Positions 51,447 through 61,156 of a DNA stretch of 64,000 nt are shown in pieces. The stretch's first letter is position 1; each line of letters starts with the position of its first letter. Origin of the DNA: JAGXRK01 sp963804005 (GTDB lineage: Bacteria; Bacteroidota; Ignavibacteria; Ignavibacteriales; Ignavibacteriaceae); contig CAWDOP010000019.1 in assembly GCA_963804005.1 (NCBI GenBank), forward strand, positions 62,001 to 126,000. The letters run 5' to 3'. Made by a program: the position numbers and the translations under genes. The notes under the pieces were generated by a model that saw only the letters and a list, made by a program, of their open reading frames with translations, had not been told where the DNA came from and searched no databases.

Positions 51447-53071
51447 AAGAATATCTGAAGAAAATCTTTTATGCTGCTTCAGAAAAAATTCCTGAACTCG
51501 CTCAGATAAATCACGTGATTGATGTTCCAAAACAAAAGGAACATGGTGATCTTTCTTCAAATGCCGCAATGCTGCTTTCAAAAATCTATAAAAAAAATCC
51601 CAGACATATTGCCCAACAAATAATTGAAGTATTAGATGTTGATCCAAAAGTTATAAACAAAATGGAGATAGCAGGACCGGGTTTTATTAATTTCTTTTTC
51701 ACACAAGAATACATTGCAGATATAATCAAAACGATTTTAGAAAAGGGAGACAATTACGGTAAAAGCAATAAGTATATAGGACTTAAAGCAAATGTCGAAT
51801 TTGTTTCTGCAAATCCAACAGGTCCTTTAACTGTTGGACATGGAAGAAATGCAGTAGTTGGTGATACAATAGCAAATCTTCTTGAATGGGTTGGTTACGA
51901 AGTTGACACAGAATATTATTTTAACAATGCCGGCAGACAAATGCGTGTGCTTGGTGATTCTGTTAGACTTCGTTATTTACAGCTGCTTGGTGAGCAAATT
52001 GAGTATCCTAAAGATTATTATCAGGGTGACTACATTAAAGATATTGCACAAAGTCTTATTGATGAAGTTGGAGATAAATTAAAAGAAGAAAACCCTGAGG
52101 GTAAGTTTAAAGAAAAGGCTGAGAGAGAAATTTTTGAACTTATTAAAAAAACTTTAAACAGTATTGATATAAGGCATAAAATCTTTTTTAATGAAAATAC
52201 TTTATTTGAAGAAGGAAAGATAGAAGAGGTTTTAAGAATTTATAAGAAAAAAAATCTTTCTTATGAAAAGGATGGCGCCGTTTGGTTAAAGTTTACTCAG
52301 CTTGGTAAGCAGGATGATAAAGTGATAGTTAAATCAACAGGTGAACCGACATACCGTTTACCTGATATCGCTTATCACACAACAAAATTTGAACGCGGTT
52401 ATGATTTGATGGTCGATATTTTTGGTTCGGATCATGCCGCAACCCACACTGATGTTTTAGCCGGACTGGAAGCTTTAGGATATGATTCATCAAAAGTAAA
52501 AGTGTTGATTCAACAATTTATTACTGTTACCGAAAATGGTGAAGCTGTAAAAATGTCAACTCGTAAAGCAAATTATATTTCTCTTGATGATCTTATTGAT
52601 GAAGTAGGAAAAGATGTTGTAAGATATTTCTACAATATGCGCAACATATCTTCTCATATGAATTTTGAACTTTCTATCGCGAAAAAACAATCTGATGAAA
52701 ATCCAGTTTTTTATCTTCAGTATGCACACGCAAGAATATGTTCTATACTTCGAACGATTGAAGGAGAAAACCTTAAATCAAATATTGCATATCTAAATCT
52801 TCTTACTTCTGAAGAAGAACAAACACTTTTGAAAAAACTTTATCAGTTCAAAGAGGAAGTACTTTATAGTGCAGAGATTTTTGAAACGAACAGAATCTGT
52901 GCTTACCTTGAAGAACTTGCCGCAGCATTTCACAGGTTTTACACATTTTGTAGAATTCTTGGAACAGAGAAAAACCTTGCTGAAGCACGGGTGGCTTTAG
53001 CTGTAGCAACTAAAGTTGTTTTAAAGAATGGATTATCAATTCTTGGTGTGAGTGCACCCGATAAAATGTAA
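51443..53071 (+). CDS. argS: Arginyl-tRNA synthetase
   Basis: A 542-residue class I synthetase. The HIGH-type motif appears as SANPTGPLTVGHGRNAV (about 121-137), the KMSK-like motif as VKMSTRKANYISL, and the C-terminal DALR domain from about 430. Translation is coupled to rsfS by a four-base overlap. The enzyme charges all tRNA-Arg species, including the CCG isoacceptor at 36.6 kb. Confidence 0.97.
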   Translation: MKEYLKKIFYAASEKIPELAQINHVIDVPKQKEHGDLSSNAAMLLSKIYKKNPRHIAQQIIEVLDVDPKVINKMEIAGPGFINFFFTQEYIADIIKTILEKGDNYGKSNKYIGLKANVEFVSANPTGPLTVGHGRNAVVGDTIANLLEWVGYEVDTEYYFNNAGRQMRVLGDSVRLRYLQLLGEQIEYPKDYYQGDYIKDIAQSLIDEVGDKLKEENPEGKFKEKAEREIFELIKKTLNSIDIRHKIFFNENTLFEEGKIEEVLRIYKKKNLSYEKDGAVWLKFTQLGKQDDKVIVKSTGEPTYRLPDIAYHTTKFERGYDLMVDIFGSDHAATHTDVLAGLEALGYDSSKVKVLIQQFITVTENGEAVKMSTRKANYISLDDLIDEVGKDVVRYFYNMRNISSHMNFELSIAKKQSDENPVFYLQYAHARICSILRTIEGENLKSNIAYLNLLTSEEEQTLLKKLYQFKEEVLYSAEIFETNRICAYLEELAAAFHRFYTFCRILGTEKNLAEARVALAVATKVVLKNGLSILGVSAPDKM

Positions 53072-53073
53072 TT

Positions 53074-53760
53074 TTAATCAGCTATTGCCGCCGAAACCGC
53101 ATACACATTAGCAGCACCGTTATTTAATAATTGTTGAGCACATTCTGATATGGTTGCTCCTGTTGTTATAACATCATCAACAAGCAGAATGTTTTTCCCT
53201 TTAATTGACTTTTTATTCCTCACGGCAAAAGCATTTCTTACATTCATTTCTCTGTCTGAAATATTTTTTAAAGTCTGGGATTCAGTATATCTTCTTCGTT
53301 TCAGCACATTCTCTTTGTAATTAATATTAAGTTCTTTTGACAATCCCTTTGCTAAATATATTGATTGATTATAACCTCTCTCTGCTTTTTTGAGATGATG
53401 CAGAGGTACGGGAATAATCAAATTAATATTCCAATCTAAAATTACCATTATTCTTTCTTTGGCAATTTCTCTACCCAACTTTATACCACTTCTAAATTTT
53501 TGATTATACTTAAACTGGTGCATAATTTCCTGAAGCTCTTTGTCTTTCTCAAAAACAAATAATGAAGTGAATCCGGCGATCAGTTTTTTAGATTCAAACT
53601 TTTTGTTGAATTCAAAATCGATTCTGGATATTTTGGCTAATTGAATGGAGTCAAAACAGTTATTGCAAATAGTATCTTCGCTGTTAGTTAGTTTTTGTTT
53701 GCAGGCAGGACAGAATCTTGGAAGAAAAAAATCTAATAAGTCTTTAAGAAAGAGTTTCAA
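53074..53760 (-). CDS. ComF family phosphoribosyltransferase-like protein
   Basis: A 228-residue protein. The N-terminal zinc-finger-like part has two CxxC pairs (FCPACKQKL and ICNNCF), and the C-terminal PRTase domain has the PRPP loop ILLVDDVITTGATISECAQQL. ComF proteins take part in DNA uptake and transformation; many members lack a known role. It is convergent with argS across a gap of two bases. Confidence 0.92.
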   Translation of the reverse strand: MKLFLKDLLDFFLPRFCPACKQKLTNSEDTICNNCFDSIQLAKISRIDFEFNKKFESKKLIAGFTSLFVFEKDKELQEIMHQFKYNQKFRSGIKLGREIAKERIMVILDWNINLIIPVPLHHLKKAERGYNQSIYLAKGLSKELNINYKENVLKRRRYTESQTLKNISDREMNVRNAFAVRNKKSIKGKNILLVDDVITTGATISECAQQLLNNGAANVYAVSAAIAD

Positions 53761-53778
53761 GTTAAAATCCTTTTACTA

Positions 53779-55926
53779 TTATAGCATTCCTGATCTTTTT
53801 CTTATGAACCATTCCATTGCAAAAATAAGAATAGTTAAAATTAACAGCCATTCACTTGACCAAAGATTTATTTCAGATGTTAAAAATTTTTCTTTGACAG
53901 CTCGAGCTGAAATTTTATTCAACTCATCAATTAAGTTATTTGTTTCTTCAGGATTAAAATACTCCCCGCCGGTTTCCATTGCAAGCAAATTTAAAAATTC
54001 AAAGTCCATTCTTGGATCCATCATTTCAATATCTACTTCACCAATATTGAATAAGCCTCCATCTTTACCAAAAACATTACCATTCAAACGGGCATCTGCG
54101 GTAAATGAATAATCGCCGGGATTGCGGATTTGAATTTTACCTTCATACAAACCGCTTCCAACAGAATTAAGATTAATTTCAAACCTATCTTCTCCATTGG
54201 TTACGTTAACCGAAACATTCGAATTTGAAACAGGGTTTAATGCATCATCATAAACCCGTGCAGAAAATTCAATTTCTTCGCCGCTTGCAAATATTTTTTT
54301 CGTCGGTTGTATTCTGACTTTTCTGAATTCATCCGATACATTCAACCATCTGACAGAATTAAGAATAAAACTATCAAACAAATCAGAGTTTCTTGTTGCC
54401 GTTTGAAGTTTCCATCTCCAGAAATCTTTAGCAAGAACCACTATTGATCGTTTATTTCCTAAAGACCTTGTTAATATTAAGGGATTAGGTCGTGGTACGT
54501 TATCAACTTTAATTCTTGAAACTATTTTGCTTTCAGGTTTAGCATTAATAACAATTCTAGGTTGTAGTATTGGCGGCAAATTATTCCAGGCTGCAATCGG
54601 GTTACTTGCATTGTTTTGAATAAGCGGATTGTTATTCTCACCAATTTGTATTTCCGGCTGAACTTGTTGGTAAATATTATCAATCTGCGAAATAGTAAAT
54701 GGCAGATGTTGCTGAAGGTCTGACAGCTTTGCTACATCAATATCGGATGAAAGCGAAAAAAAGAAAGGAGTATTTTTATCCGAGATTTTTTTTGTAATAA
54801 GATTCAATGCCTCAACAGATGTTTCTTTTGTAGGAAACCCGATAAGAAAGAAAATATCAGCACTGTCAATTTTCTTTGTGTAACCACCTTCTATGAATTG
54901 ATTATTTCTGATCTGAGTAAGAGTTGAAATAGAAATATTATTGTCCGTTAATAATGAATTTTTAACAAAAGTAAGATCAGCCGAAGGTGATCCGCTTATA
55001 ATTAACACTTTTATTTTATTGCTTAATACATTAACAAAAAATATCTTTTTATTATTTGCGTAAGTGAATTCATCCTTCAGTTCAGAAACAGTTAGTGATA
55101 ATTTTTTCTCACCGCTTGTCTTCGGTGTATAATCAAAATTTATATTGTTAGTTCCGCTTTCATCAAGAATCATATTCTTTTGTTCGAGGAGGATATCATT
55201 TTCATAAAACGATACCATAATATTTTGTCCCGCATAACCGCGATTTGTAATTGTGCTCATAACAGTGGTTGGAGTTTCTGCATAGATCAAATCATTGTAT
55301 AAAACTGATCTTATTTCAACATCATTTTTGCGTGATGAATCACCAATTCCAACTGTGAAAACAGGCGTGGCTTTTTGTTGAGCGATATAAATTGGATTAG
55401 AGCCGTCAGTTATAACTCCGTCAGAAATAATTGTGACAGAAGCAATATTTCGTTTTCCGAAATCAATCTCATTAAATATGTCCGAAAAGTTGGTTGATGA
55501 ATGTGAAAAATTTAACTTGCTGATCGAATCACGTTCAAACTTTTCCACTCTGCTTCCGAAAGTATATAGTTCTAAATTTGAAGAAGTAGATTTATTCATT
55601 AATTCATTAACGATTTCATTAACCGTTTTTTCTCTTTCAGTTCCATCTTCAATTAAAATTGATTTAGTGTTGTCAATAAAGATAAGATTTGCCGGTTGTG
55701 AAACTTCTTTCTTTGTCAAAGAAAGTATAGGTTCAAAGAAAATAAAGAGAAGAAGAATTACTGCTATTCCCCTTAATGAAGCAAGAAAAATTCTTTTAGC
55801 AGTTGAAACAGGTGGAAGTGTAAATCTATAAACATAATACGCATACAGAAATGCTATGATCATTCCTAATACAAACAATATTGCAGAAAAAGAAAAGCTC
55901 AGGCTTATTTTTTCGAAATCAAACAT
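53779..55926 (-). CDS. Large VWA-like membrane protein
   Basis: A 715-residue protein. Two N-terminal membrane helices (about 12-32 and 46-65) precede a VWA-type domain with NLIFIDNTKSILIEDG (near 80-95, D-N-T-K-S resembling the MIDAS DxSxS) and a glutamine-amidotransferase-like segment (about 300-400, with ILIISGSPSADLTF). A beta-sandwich region (about 550-640) and one C-terminal membrane helix (690-710) follow. Such proteins occur next to BatA/BatB-like genes in Bacteroidota, but none is visible here. It overlaps the PhzF gene by one base. Confidence 0.75.
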   Translation of the reverse strand: MFDFEKISLSFSFSAILFVLGMIIAFLYAYYVYRFTLPPVSTAKRIFLASLRGIAVILLLFIFFEPILSLTKKEVSQPANLIFIDNTKSILIEDGTEREKTVNEIVNELMNKSTSSNLELYTFGSRVEKFERDSISKLNFSHSSTNFSDIFNEIDFGKRNIASVTIISDGVITDGSNPIYIAQQKATPVFTVGIGDSSRKNDVEIRSVLYNDLIYAETPTTVMSTITNRGYAGQNIMVSFYENDILLEQKNMILDESGTNNINFDYTPKTSGEKKLSLTVSELKDEFTYANNKKIFFVNVLSNKIKVLIISGSPSADLTFVKNSLLTDNNISISTLTQIRNNQFIEGGYTKKIDSADIFFLIGFPTKETSVEALNLITKKISDKNTPFFFSLSSDIDVAKLSDLQQHLPFTISQIDNIYQQVQPEIQIGENNNPLIQNNASNPIAAWNNLPPILQPRIVINAKPESKIVSRIKVDNVPRPNPLILTRSLGNKRSIVVLAKDFWRWKLQTATRNSDLFDSFILNSVRWLNVSDEFRKVRIQPTKKIFASGEEIEFSARVYDDALNPVSNSNVSVNVTNGEDRFEINLNSVGSGLYEGKIQIRNPGDYSFTADARLNGNVFGKDGGLFNIGEVDIEMMDPRMDFEFLNLLAMETGGEYFNPEETNNLIDELNKISARAVKEKFLTSEINLWSSEWLLILTILIFAMEWFIRKRSGML

Positions 55927-56786
55927 TAGATGAAAATATTTCCTTTTAGAAAAGTAACTGCATTACCTTTAATAATTAATTCCTGTGTATCCTGATTAAA
56001 GCTGACTTTAATCCTGCCTTTTCTTCCGAGATGATCGCCTTGCTCAACTGTTATCGATTCCTTTAGAATATCTTTTGATACTAATCCTGCTTTTAACAGA
56101 ACTAAAGCTAAGTATGCAGAGGCAGAACCTGTAACCGGATCTTCGGTTATTCCAAATCTGGGAGCGAAAAATCTCTGGTGAGCAGTATTTTTCTCTTCAA
56201 TGGTTTCTGTCGTGTATAATGACACATCAGGATATTTTCTAAATATTTCACTTTCATTATTGAATTTTGGAATATAAGAAATGAGTTCAGAATACGATTT
56301 TATTTTAATAAAAAGGAAGTTGTTACTCAATGTGAAAAAAGGAGTATCAATATCAATGCTATTTTCCGGAATATTAAATGCACTGATTATTTCTTCTTTA
56401 AGCTGGGTTAATTCTCTAACAGAACAAACCGGTAATCGCATTCCATATTCATTTGAATTAATTGAACAATTAAGAATACCGGAGCGCGTTTCAAAAGTTA
56501 AAGAATTGGAAATTTGAATTATTTTTTTTTCAGTTAAGAAGTGAAGAGAAGCAATTGTGGCATGTCCACAAATATCAACTTCCTTTAAAGGAGTGAACCA
56601 TCTTAGTTTGTATGTAGCTTTAGAAGAGGAACAAAGAAAAGCTGTTTCGGAATAATTTGTTTGATTCGCTATTTGTTGCATCTGATGTTCGGTTAAATCA
56701 TTACCAAACATCACTGCAGCCGCATTTCCTTCAAAAGGATTTGTAGTGAATGCGTTTATATGATAAATTTCAAGTTGTTTTCGCAT
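55926..56786 (-). CDS. PhzF family isomerase
   Basis: A 286-residue protein of the diaminopimelate-epimerase-like fold. The signatures are TTNPFEGNAAAVMFG near the start, KEVDICGHATIASLHFL, and the C-terminal EDPVTGSASAYLALVLL. The family includes PhzF isomerases and many unassigned enzymes. It overlaps the SurE gene by 17 bases. Confidence 0.9.
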   Translation of the reverse strand: MRKQLEIYHINAFTTNPFEGNAAAVMFGNDLTEHQMQQIANQTNYSETAFLCSSSKATYKLRWFTPLKEVDICGHATIASLHFLTEKKIIQISNSLTFETRSGILNCSINSNEYGMRLPVCSVRELTQLKEEIISAFNIPENSIDIDTPFFTLSNNFLFIKIKSYSELISYIPKFNNESEIFRKYPDVSLYTTETIEEKNTAHQRFFAPRFGITEDPVTGSASAYLALVLLKAGLVSKDILKESITVEQGDHLGRKGRIKVSFNQDTQELIIKGNAVTFLKGNIFI

Positions 56787-57549
56787 GAAAAAGTTTTTCG
56801 ATATTCCATTCTTTCATCGAATCAAATGTTTTATAATCTGTAAGATCAAAATGAATTGGAGAAACAGAAACATAATTATTTTTTATTGCAACCTGATCAA
56901 TGTCAAGCTCGTGATCAACTTCTAATAAATTACCTGTTAGCCAATAATAATTTCTACCATAGGGATCAACGCGTTTTTCGTAAATATCGTCCCACTTTGA
57001 CTTTCCTTGTTTAGTAACAAGAATACCTGAAATTTTTTCTTCTGGAATGTTTGGAACATTTACATTCAGCATTGTACCTAATGGCAATCCTTTTTCGTGG
57101 ACTTCTTTTACAAGCATTTGAGCAACCTTGGCAGGAAAACAAAAATCCTTTACTGCATGACTTGTAACAGAAATTGCAATTGCAGGTACATCCATAATAG
57201 CTGCTTCTCTGGCTGCTGAAACCGTTCCTGAGTAAATAATATTTATTGCAGTGTTGGAACCGTGATTTATTCCCGAAACAACAAGATCAGGAGGACTGGT
57301 CATTAAATTTCTGATTCCCATTTTTACACAATCGGCAGGAGTTCCGCCAACAGCATATCCAAAAAACTTACCGTCTTTATGATATTCAAAAACTCTGAGA
57401 GGAGTTTGCATTGTGATAGAATGACCAACAGCGCTTTGTTCTGTATGAGGTGCTACAACAGTAACTTCTGCTATTTCTTTTAACGAATTGACAAGTGCAT
57501 GAATTCCAGCGGAATCAATTCCGTCATCATTTGAAACAAGTATTCTCAA
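56770..57549 (-). CDS. surE: 5'/3'-nucleotidase SurE
   Basis: About 259 residues. The start is TTG 57549 (LRILVSNDDGIDSAGI), preceded by AGGGAT; an earlier ATG would add 21 residues that do not fit the family. The metal motif is SNDDG and the serine-asparagine motif VSGINHGSNT. SurE removes phosphates from nucleoside monophosphates under stress. It is co-transcribed with the PhzF gene. Confidence 0.95.
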   Translation of the reverse strand: MRILVSNDDGIDSAGIHALVNSLKEIAEVTVVAPHTEQSAVGHSITMQTPLRVFEYHKDGKFFGYAVGGTPADCVKMGIRNLMTSPPDLVVSGINHGSNTAINIIYSGTVSAAREAAIMDVPAIAISVTSHAVKDFCFPAKVAQMLVKEVHEKGLPLGTMLNVNVPNIPEEKISGILVTKQGKSKWDDIYEKRVDPYGRNYYWLTGNLLEVDHELDIDQVAIKNNYVSVSPIHFDLTDYKTFDSMKEWNIEKLFHAKTT

Positions 57550-57677
57550 GATAATATCCCTTTTTATTGAAAAAACTGCGGACAATATAATACTAATAGA
57601 ATCCTTCGTCAATTAAGCAATGTGACTATAATAACAGATATTAAATTTCATTAAATTGTTCCTCAAAAAAATCATTT

Positions 57678-58415
57678 ATGTTTCTAATAAAGCCGCATAT
57701 ATTCAATTGTTTTCCTCAAATAGTTGTGGGAGTCAGTACTAAAATAAGCCTTAACGGAGAACCTCCGCACTGCTTTAATTTATCTCTTAATGTCGGTGAC
57801 GATGAAGCTAACGTTTTGGAAAATAGAAAGTCTTTTTTTAATCATTTTGGATTAACAAATGATGAGATAGTCTACCAGAATCAGATTCACTCAGATATAA
57901 TTACAATAGTTGAATCATCCGGTAATTGCGGTGAAAGTGATGCATTAATTACTTCACGGTTTAATCTGGCTTTAGTTTTAACAATAGCAGACTGCACACC
58001 TGTTTTAATGTATGACACAAAGAATAAAGTTATTGCAGCCGTTCATTCAGGCTGGCGAGGTGCTGAGAATCAAATTCTTCATAAGACTTTAATGAAAATG
58101 AAAAAAATATTTAACTCAAAGGGCGAAGATCTTTTTGTTTATCTAGGGCCATCAATTTCTCAAATTAATTATGAAGTCGGTAAAGACGTTTCAGAACTTT
58201 TTGAAGCCAAATATATTTTAAAATCAAACGAAAGATTTTTGCTTGATGTTGCCTCGGTGAACTATGATATGTTAATTGAATTTGGAGTTAACCCTTTCAA
58301 CATTCAGAAATCTGGTTTATGCACTTACCAAATGAAAAATTTGTTTCACTCATATCGTCGTGATGGAAATAAATCAGGACGTTTATTTGCTGTTATTGCA
58401 ATGAGGAATTTTTAA
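57678..58415 (+). CDS. Purine nucleoside phosphorylase/oxidoreductase YfiH family (multicopper polyphenol oxidase type)
   Basis: A 245-residue DUF152/YfiH family protein. The conserved metal-binding region is visible as TIADCTPVLMYD and AAVHSGWRGAENQI, and the C-terminal SYRRDGNKSGR. Members have been described as laccases and as adenosine/inosine phosphorylases or deaminases. Its stop overlaps the start of the EamA gene by one base. Confidence 0.92.
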   Translation: MFLIKPHIFNCFPQIVVGVSTKISLNGEPPHCFNLSLNVGDDEANVLENRKSFFNHFGLTNDEIVYQNQIHSDIITIVESSGNCGESDALITSRFNLALVLTIADCTPVLMYDTKNKVIAAVHSGWRGAENQILHKTLMKMKKIFNSKGEDLFVYLGPSISQINYEVGKDVSELFEAKYILKSNERFLLDVASVNYDMLIEFGVNPFNIQKSGLCTYQMKNLFHSYRRDGNKSGRLFAVIAMRNF

Positions 58416-59215
58416 TGCAAAACGCGAATACTAAAGTTGTAAGTACTTACATGTTGTTGTGTCTAATTTGGGGAACAACCTGGCTTGGAATTAAGGCAAG
58501 TCTTGAATCTCTGACCCCATTTATGTCTGCAGGACTACGTTTCTTTTTCGCCTCGCTTATAATTTTTTTAATAATGAAATTCAACGGACTAAGGCTGCAA
58601 AAAGACAAACTCTCAATCAAGCTTTATTTTTTAATGGGATTCTTTTCATTCGTCATTCCTTTTGGATTAGTTTATTGGGCACAGCAATTTGTACCATCAG
58701 GTTTATCGGCTGTATTATTTGCAGTTTATCCATTCTTTGTTGCCATTCTTAGTTACTTAAGGATAAAGGATGAAGAAATCGGATTATTTAAAATTGTAGG
58801 AGTCATTTTAGGATTTACCGGAATAGTAGTAATATTCTCCGATTCATTCGGTCAGGATATTTCAGACTATATTCTTGGTATGATGGCAATTGTCTTGAGT
58901 GGAATTATGCAAGCGAATATAGCTGTAACACTTAAGAAATCCGGTGGTCATTTGCATTCCTTGTCAATGAATTTAGTTCCTATGGCATTAGCAGGATTTT
59001 TCATGATATTATTTTCATTCACCGTTGAAGATATGTCAAAGAATATTATTGATCTTAACGCTGTAATTTCAGTTTCATATTTAGCAATATTCGGAAGTGT
59101 TGTTACATTCACTTCATTTTACTGGTTATTAAAAAGAGTGAACATAGTTATTCTTTCATTGATTGCATTCATAACTCCGATTGTAGCACTTATTGCGGGA
59201 TGGATATATTTATGA
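58415..59215 (+). CDS. EamA family transporter, C-terminus frameshifted
   Basis: The 266-residue frame holds nine of ten expected helices of the drug/metabolite transporter superfamily, with TWLGIKASLESLTPFMSAGLR near the start. It ends at TGA 59213 just after GWIYL. In another frame the sequence goes on DEQLTNRHLIGSVLVLFGLLWAN, exactly the missing loop and last helix, to a stop at 59328-59330. One added (or two lost) bases near 59210 explain this. The substrate is unknown. Confidence 0.85.
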   Translation: MQNANTKVVSTYMLLCLIWGTTWLGIKASLESLTPFMSAGLRFFFASLIIFLIMKFNGLRLQKDKLSIKLYFLMGFFSFVIPFGLVYWAQQFVPSGLSAVLFAVYPFFVAILSYLRIKDEEIGLFKIVGVILGFTGIVVIFSDSFGQDISDYILGMMAIVLSGIMQANIAVTLKKSGGHLHSLSMNLVPMALAGFFMILFSFTVEDMSKNIIDLNAVISVSYLAIFGSVVTFTSFYWLLKRVNIVILSLIAFITPIVALIAGWIYL

Positions 59216-59389
59216 TGAGCAATTAACAAATCGTCATTTGATCGGATCTGTTTTAGTTTTATTTGGACTGCTTTGGGCTAATATGGAAGCTTATTTCAGA
59301 TATAGAAAAGTAAAAAAAAGTATTTTATGAACAAATAAATAAGTTCATTTATTTCAGTAATTTTGTGTTGAAATTTATCACGGTTAATT

Positions 59390-59761
59390 ATGACCAATAT
59401 TATAAGAATTAAAAAGGCAGCATTTTACGGCTACCACGGAGTTCGTTCTGAAGAACAAAGCGTCGGTGGAAAGTTTGAAGCTGATGTTGATATTTATACC
59501 GATTTCTCTGAGGCAGCAAAAAAAGACTCATTGAGTGAAACAATAGATTATCATAAAGTTTATTCGTTTATGTATCATCTTGCACTTGAGCAGAAGTACT
59601 ATTTAATTGAAGCACTTGCTGTAAAAATTGCGGACGAGTTGTTGAAAAAATTTTCCTCAATCCAGAAAGTTGCAGTAAGAATCAGGAAAAATAATCCACC
59701 GTTAGGCGGTGTTGTTGACTGTGTTGAAGTTGAAGTAATAAAAGAAAGAAAAGATTTGTAA
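59390..59761 (+). CDS. folB: Dihydroneopterin aldolase
   Basis: A 123-residue protein of the FolB tunnelling fold. The active-site elements are FYGYHGVRSEEQSVGG near the start and the C-terminal catalytic lysine region around RIRKNNPPLGGVVDCVEV. It releases glycolaldehyde from dihydroneopterin in folate synthesis. It is followed five bases later by folK, the next pathway step. Confidence 0.95.
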   Translation: MTNIIRIKKAAFYGYHGVRSEEQSVGGKFEADVDIYTDFSEAAKKDSLSETIDYHKVYSFMYHLALEQKYYLIEALAVKIADELLKKFSSIQKVAVRIRKNNPPLGGVVDCVEVEVIKERKDL

Positions 59762-59766
59762 TATTT

Positions 59767-60297
59767 GTGAACTCGAATTCGGGAAATATTGCTTTTATTG
59801 GTTTAGGTTCGAATAAAGGAGACAGGTTAAACTATCTTCAAAGTTCTTTGATAAAATTAAGTTCCATAAAAAACATAAAGATAATATCGGTTTCATCTGT
59901 TTATGAAACTAAACCTTTCGGTATAAGTACACAGGATAATTTTTATAATGCCGCAGCAAAATTAGAAACAGATTTAGATGCAGAGAAACTTTTCGAAAAA
60001 TTGAAGAAAATTGAAGAAGAATTAGGCAGAACTTTCACCAAAAAATGGGGACCAAGGGAAATTGATCTCGATCTTTTATTATATAATCACTTAATTTTTT
60101 CCAATGATTTTATTAGCTTGCCACATAAAGGTATTATTTATAGGGATTTTGTTCTTCAACCTTTATTTGAACTTGATCCTGAACTTGTTCATCCGGAATT
60201 AAATAAAAAGTTAAGCATTATTCTTTCAGAACTTGAAGAAAAATTTGTAGTTAAAACAATACCCGAAAAATTATTCATACCGGGACAAAACAATTGA
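59767..60297 (+). CDS. folK: 2-amino-4-hydroxy-6-hydroxymethyldihydropteridine diphosphokinase
   Basis: A 176-residue HPPK with a GTG start. The signatures are FIGLGSNKGDRLNYL near the start, TKPFGI, and KKWGPREIDLDLLLYNH, which carries the Mg2+-binding aspartates. It transfers pyrophosphate from ATP to the pterin, the step after FolB. Its stop overlaps the start of the kinase gene by four bases. Confidence 0.96.
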   Translation: MNSNSGNIAFIGLGSNKGDRLNYLQSSLIKLSSIKNIKIISVSSVYETKPFGISTQDNFYNAAAKLETDLDAEKLFEKLKKIEEELGRTFTKKWGPREIDLDLLLYNHLIFSNDFISLPHKGIIYRDFVLQPLFELDPELVHPELNKKLSIILSELEEKFVVKTIPEKLFIPGQNN

Positions 60298-60950
60298 ATT
60301 ACAACGAAGTAAGATACATAGCAATCGAGGGAGTAATCGGATCGGGCAAAACGGCTCTTGCAAAAAAAATTAAAGCCCGGCTCGATGCAAATCTTATCCT
60401 TGAACAATTCGAAACAAATCCTTTCCTGGAAAAATTCTACACCGATAGAAAAAGATATGCTTTCCAGACCCAGATGTTCTTCCTCATCAACAGATTTAAA
60501 CAGCAGGAAGAATTAAACCAGGAAGATCTCTTCACTCAATATATCGTTGGTGATTATATTTTTGACAAAGACAGAATTTTTGCTTATCTAAATCTTTCCG
60601 GTGAAGAACTTAAACTATATGAATCAATATTTCCGTTATTACAGAGAAATTTGCGTAAACCCGATCTGGTTGTGTTTTTGCAGTCCAGTATTGACAGATT
60701 GATGTATAATATTAAAAAGCGCAGCAGAAAAATTGAAAGAAACCTTACACGTAGTTACATTGAAGAATTAAGTGATGCATATACTCATTTTTTCTTTCGG
60801 TATAATTCATCCCCATTGCTGATAGTAAATTCTACTGAAATTGATTTCGTGAATAAGGAAGATGATTTTGATGAATTATTCAGACAAATATTCCGTGAAG
60901 ACCGGGCATTTATTGAATACTTCAAACCTGAATCGAAGAGCATTGAATGA
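60294..60950 (+). CDS. Deoxynucleoside kinase
   Basis: A 218-residue protein of the dNK family. The start is a TTG overlapping the folK stop. The P-loop is EGVIGSGKTAL (about 12-22), and the DRY-type region appears as VGDYIFDKDRIFAY, with a lid containing KKRSRKIERNLT. It phosphorylates deoxynucleosides in salvage. Bacteria of this group often have such a gene next to folK. It overlaps the next small gene by four bases. Confidence 0.93.
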   Translation: MNYNEVRYIAIEGVIGSGKTALAKKIKARLDANLILEQFETNPFLEKFYTDRKRYAFQTQMFFLINRFKQQEELNQEDLFTQYIVGDYIFDKDRIFAYLNLSGEELKLYESIFPLLQRNLRKPDLVVFLQSSIDRLMYNIKKRSRKIERNLTRSYIEELSDAYTHFFFRYNSSPLLIVNSTEIDFVNKEDDFDELFRQIFREDRAFIEYFKPESKSIE

Positions 60951-61156
60951 GCCAGTTCCTGAGAATACTTCTTCTTGTTTTAATATTTCTTTTTCTATTC
61001 AGAGTAATTAAACGTTTTCTGGTGAGCTTGTTTAGTTCATCGAATAACAAAGCAAATGTTCCTCCTGATAAGCGGAAGAGAAAAAAATACGAAAATATTG
61101 AGGAAGCCAAATACACTAATATTTCAGACGAAGACCAGGAAGAAAAGAATAATTGA
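60947..61156 (+). CDS. Small single-pass membrane protein
   Basis: A 69-residue protein: one hydrophobic helix (about 5-28) and a charged, probably disordered tail (PDKRKRKKYENIEEAKYTNI, then EDQEE). It resembles the short DUF4834-type proteins found in this position. It overlaps both neighbours by a few bases, so it is translated, but its role is unknown. Confidence 0.7.
   Translation: MSQFLRILLLVLIFLFLFRVIKRFLVSLFSSSNNKANVPPDKRKRKKYENIEEAKYTNISDEDQEEKNN

Noticed and set aside
55433..55831. A 132-codon plus-strand frame inside the VWA-like gene
   Set aside because: No ribosome binding site or family resemblance, and it lies wholly inside a convincing 715-residue gene.
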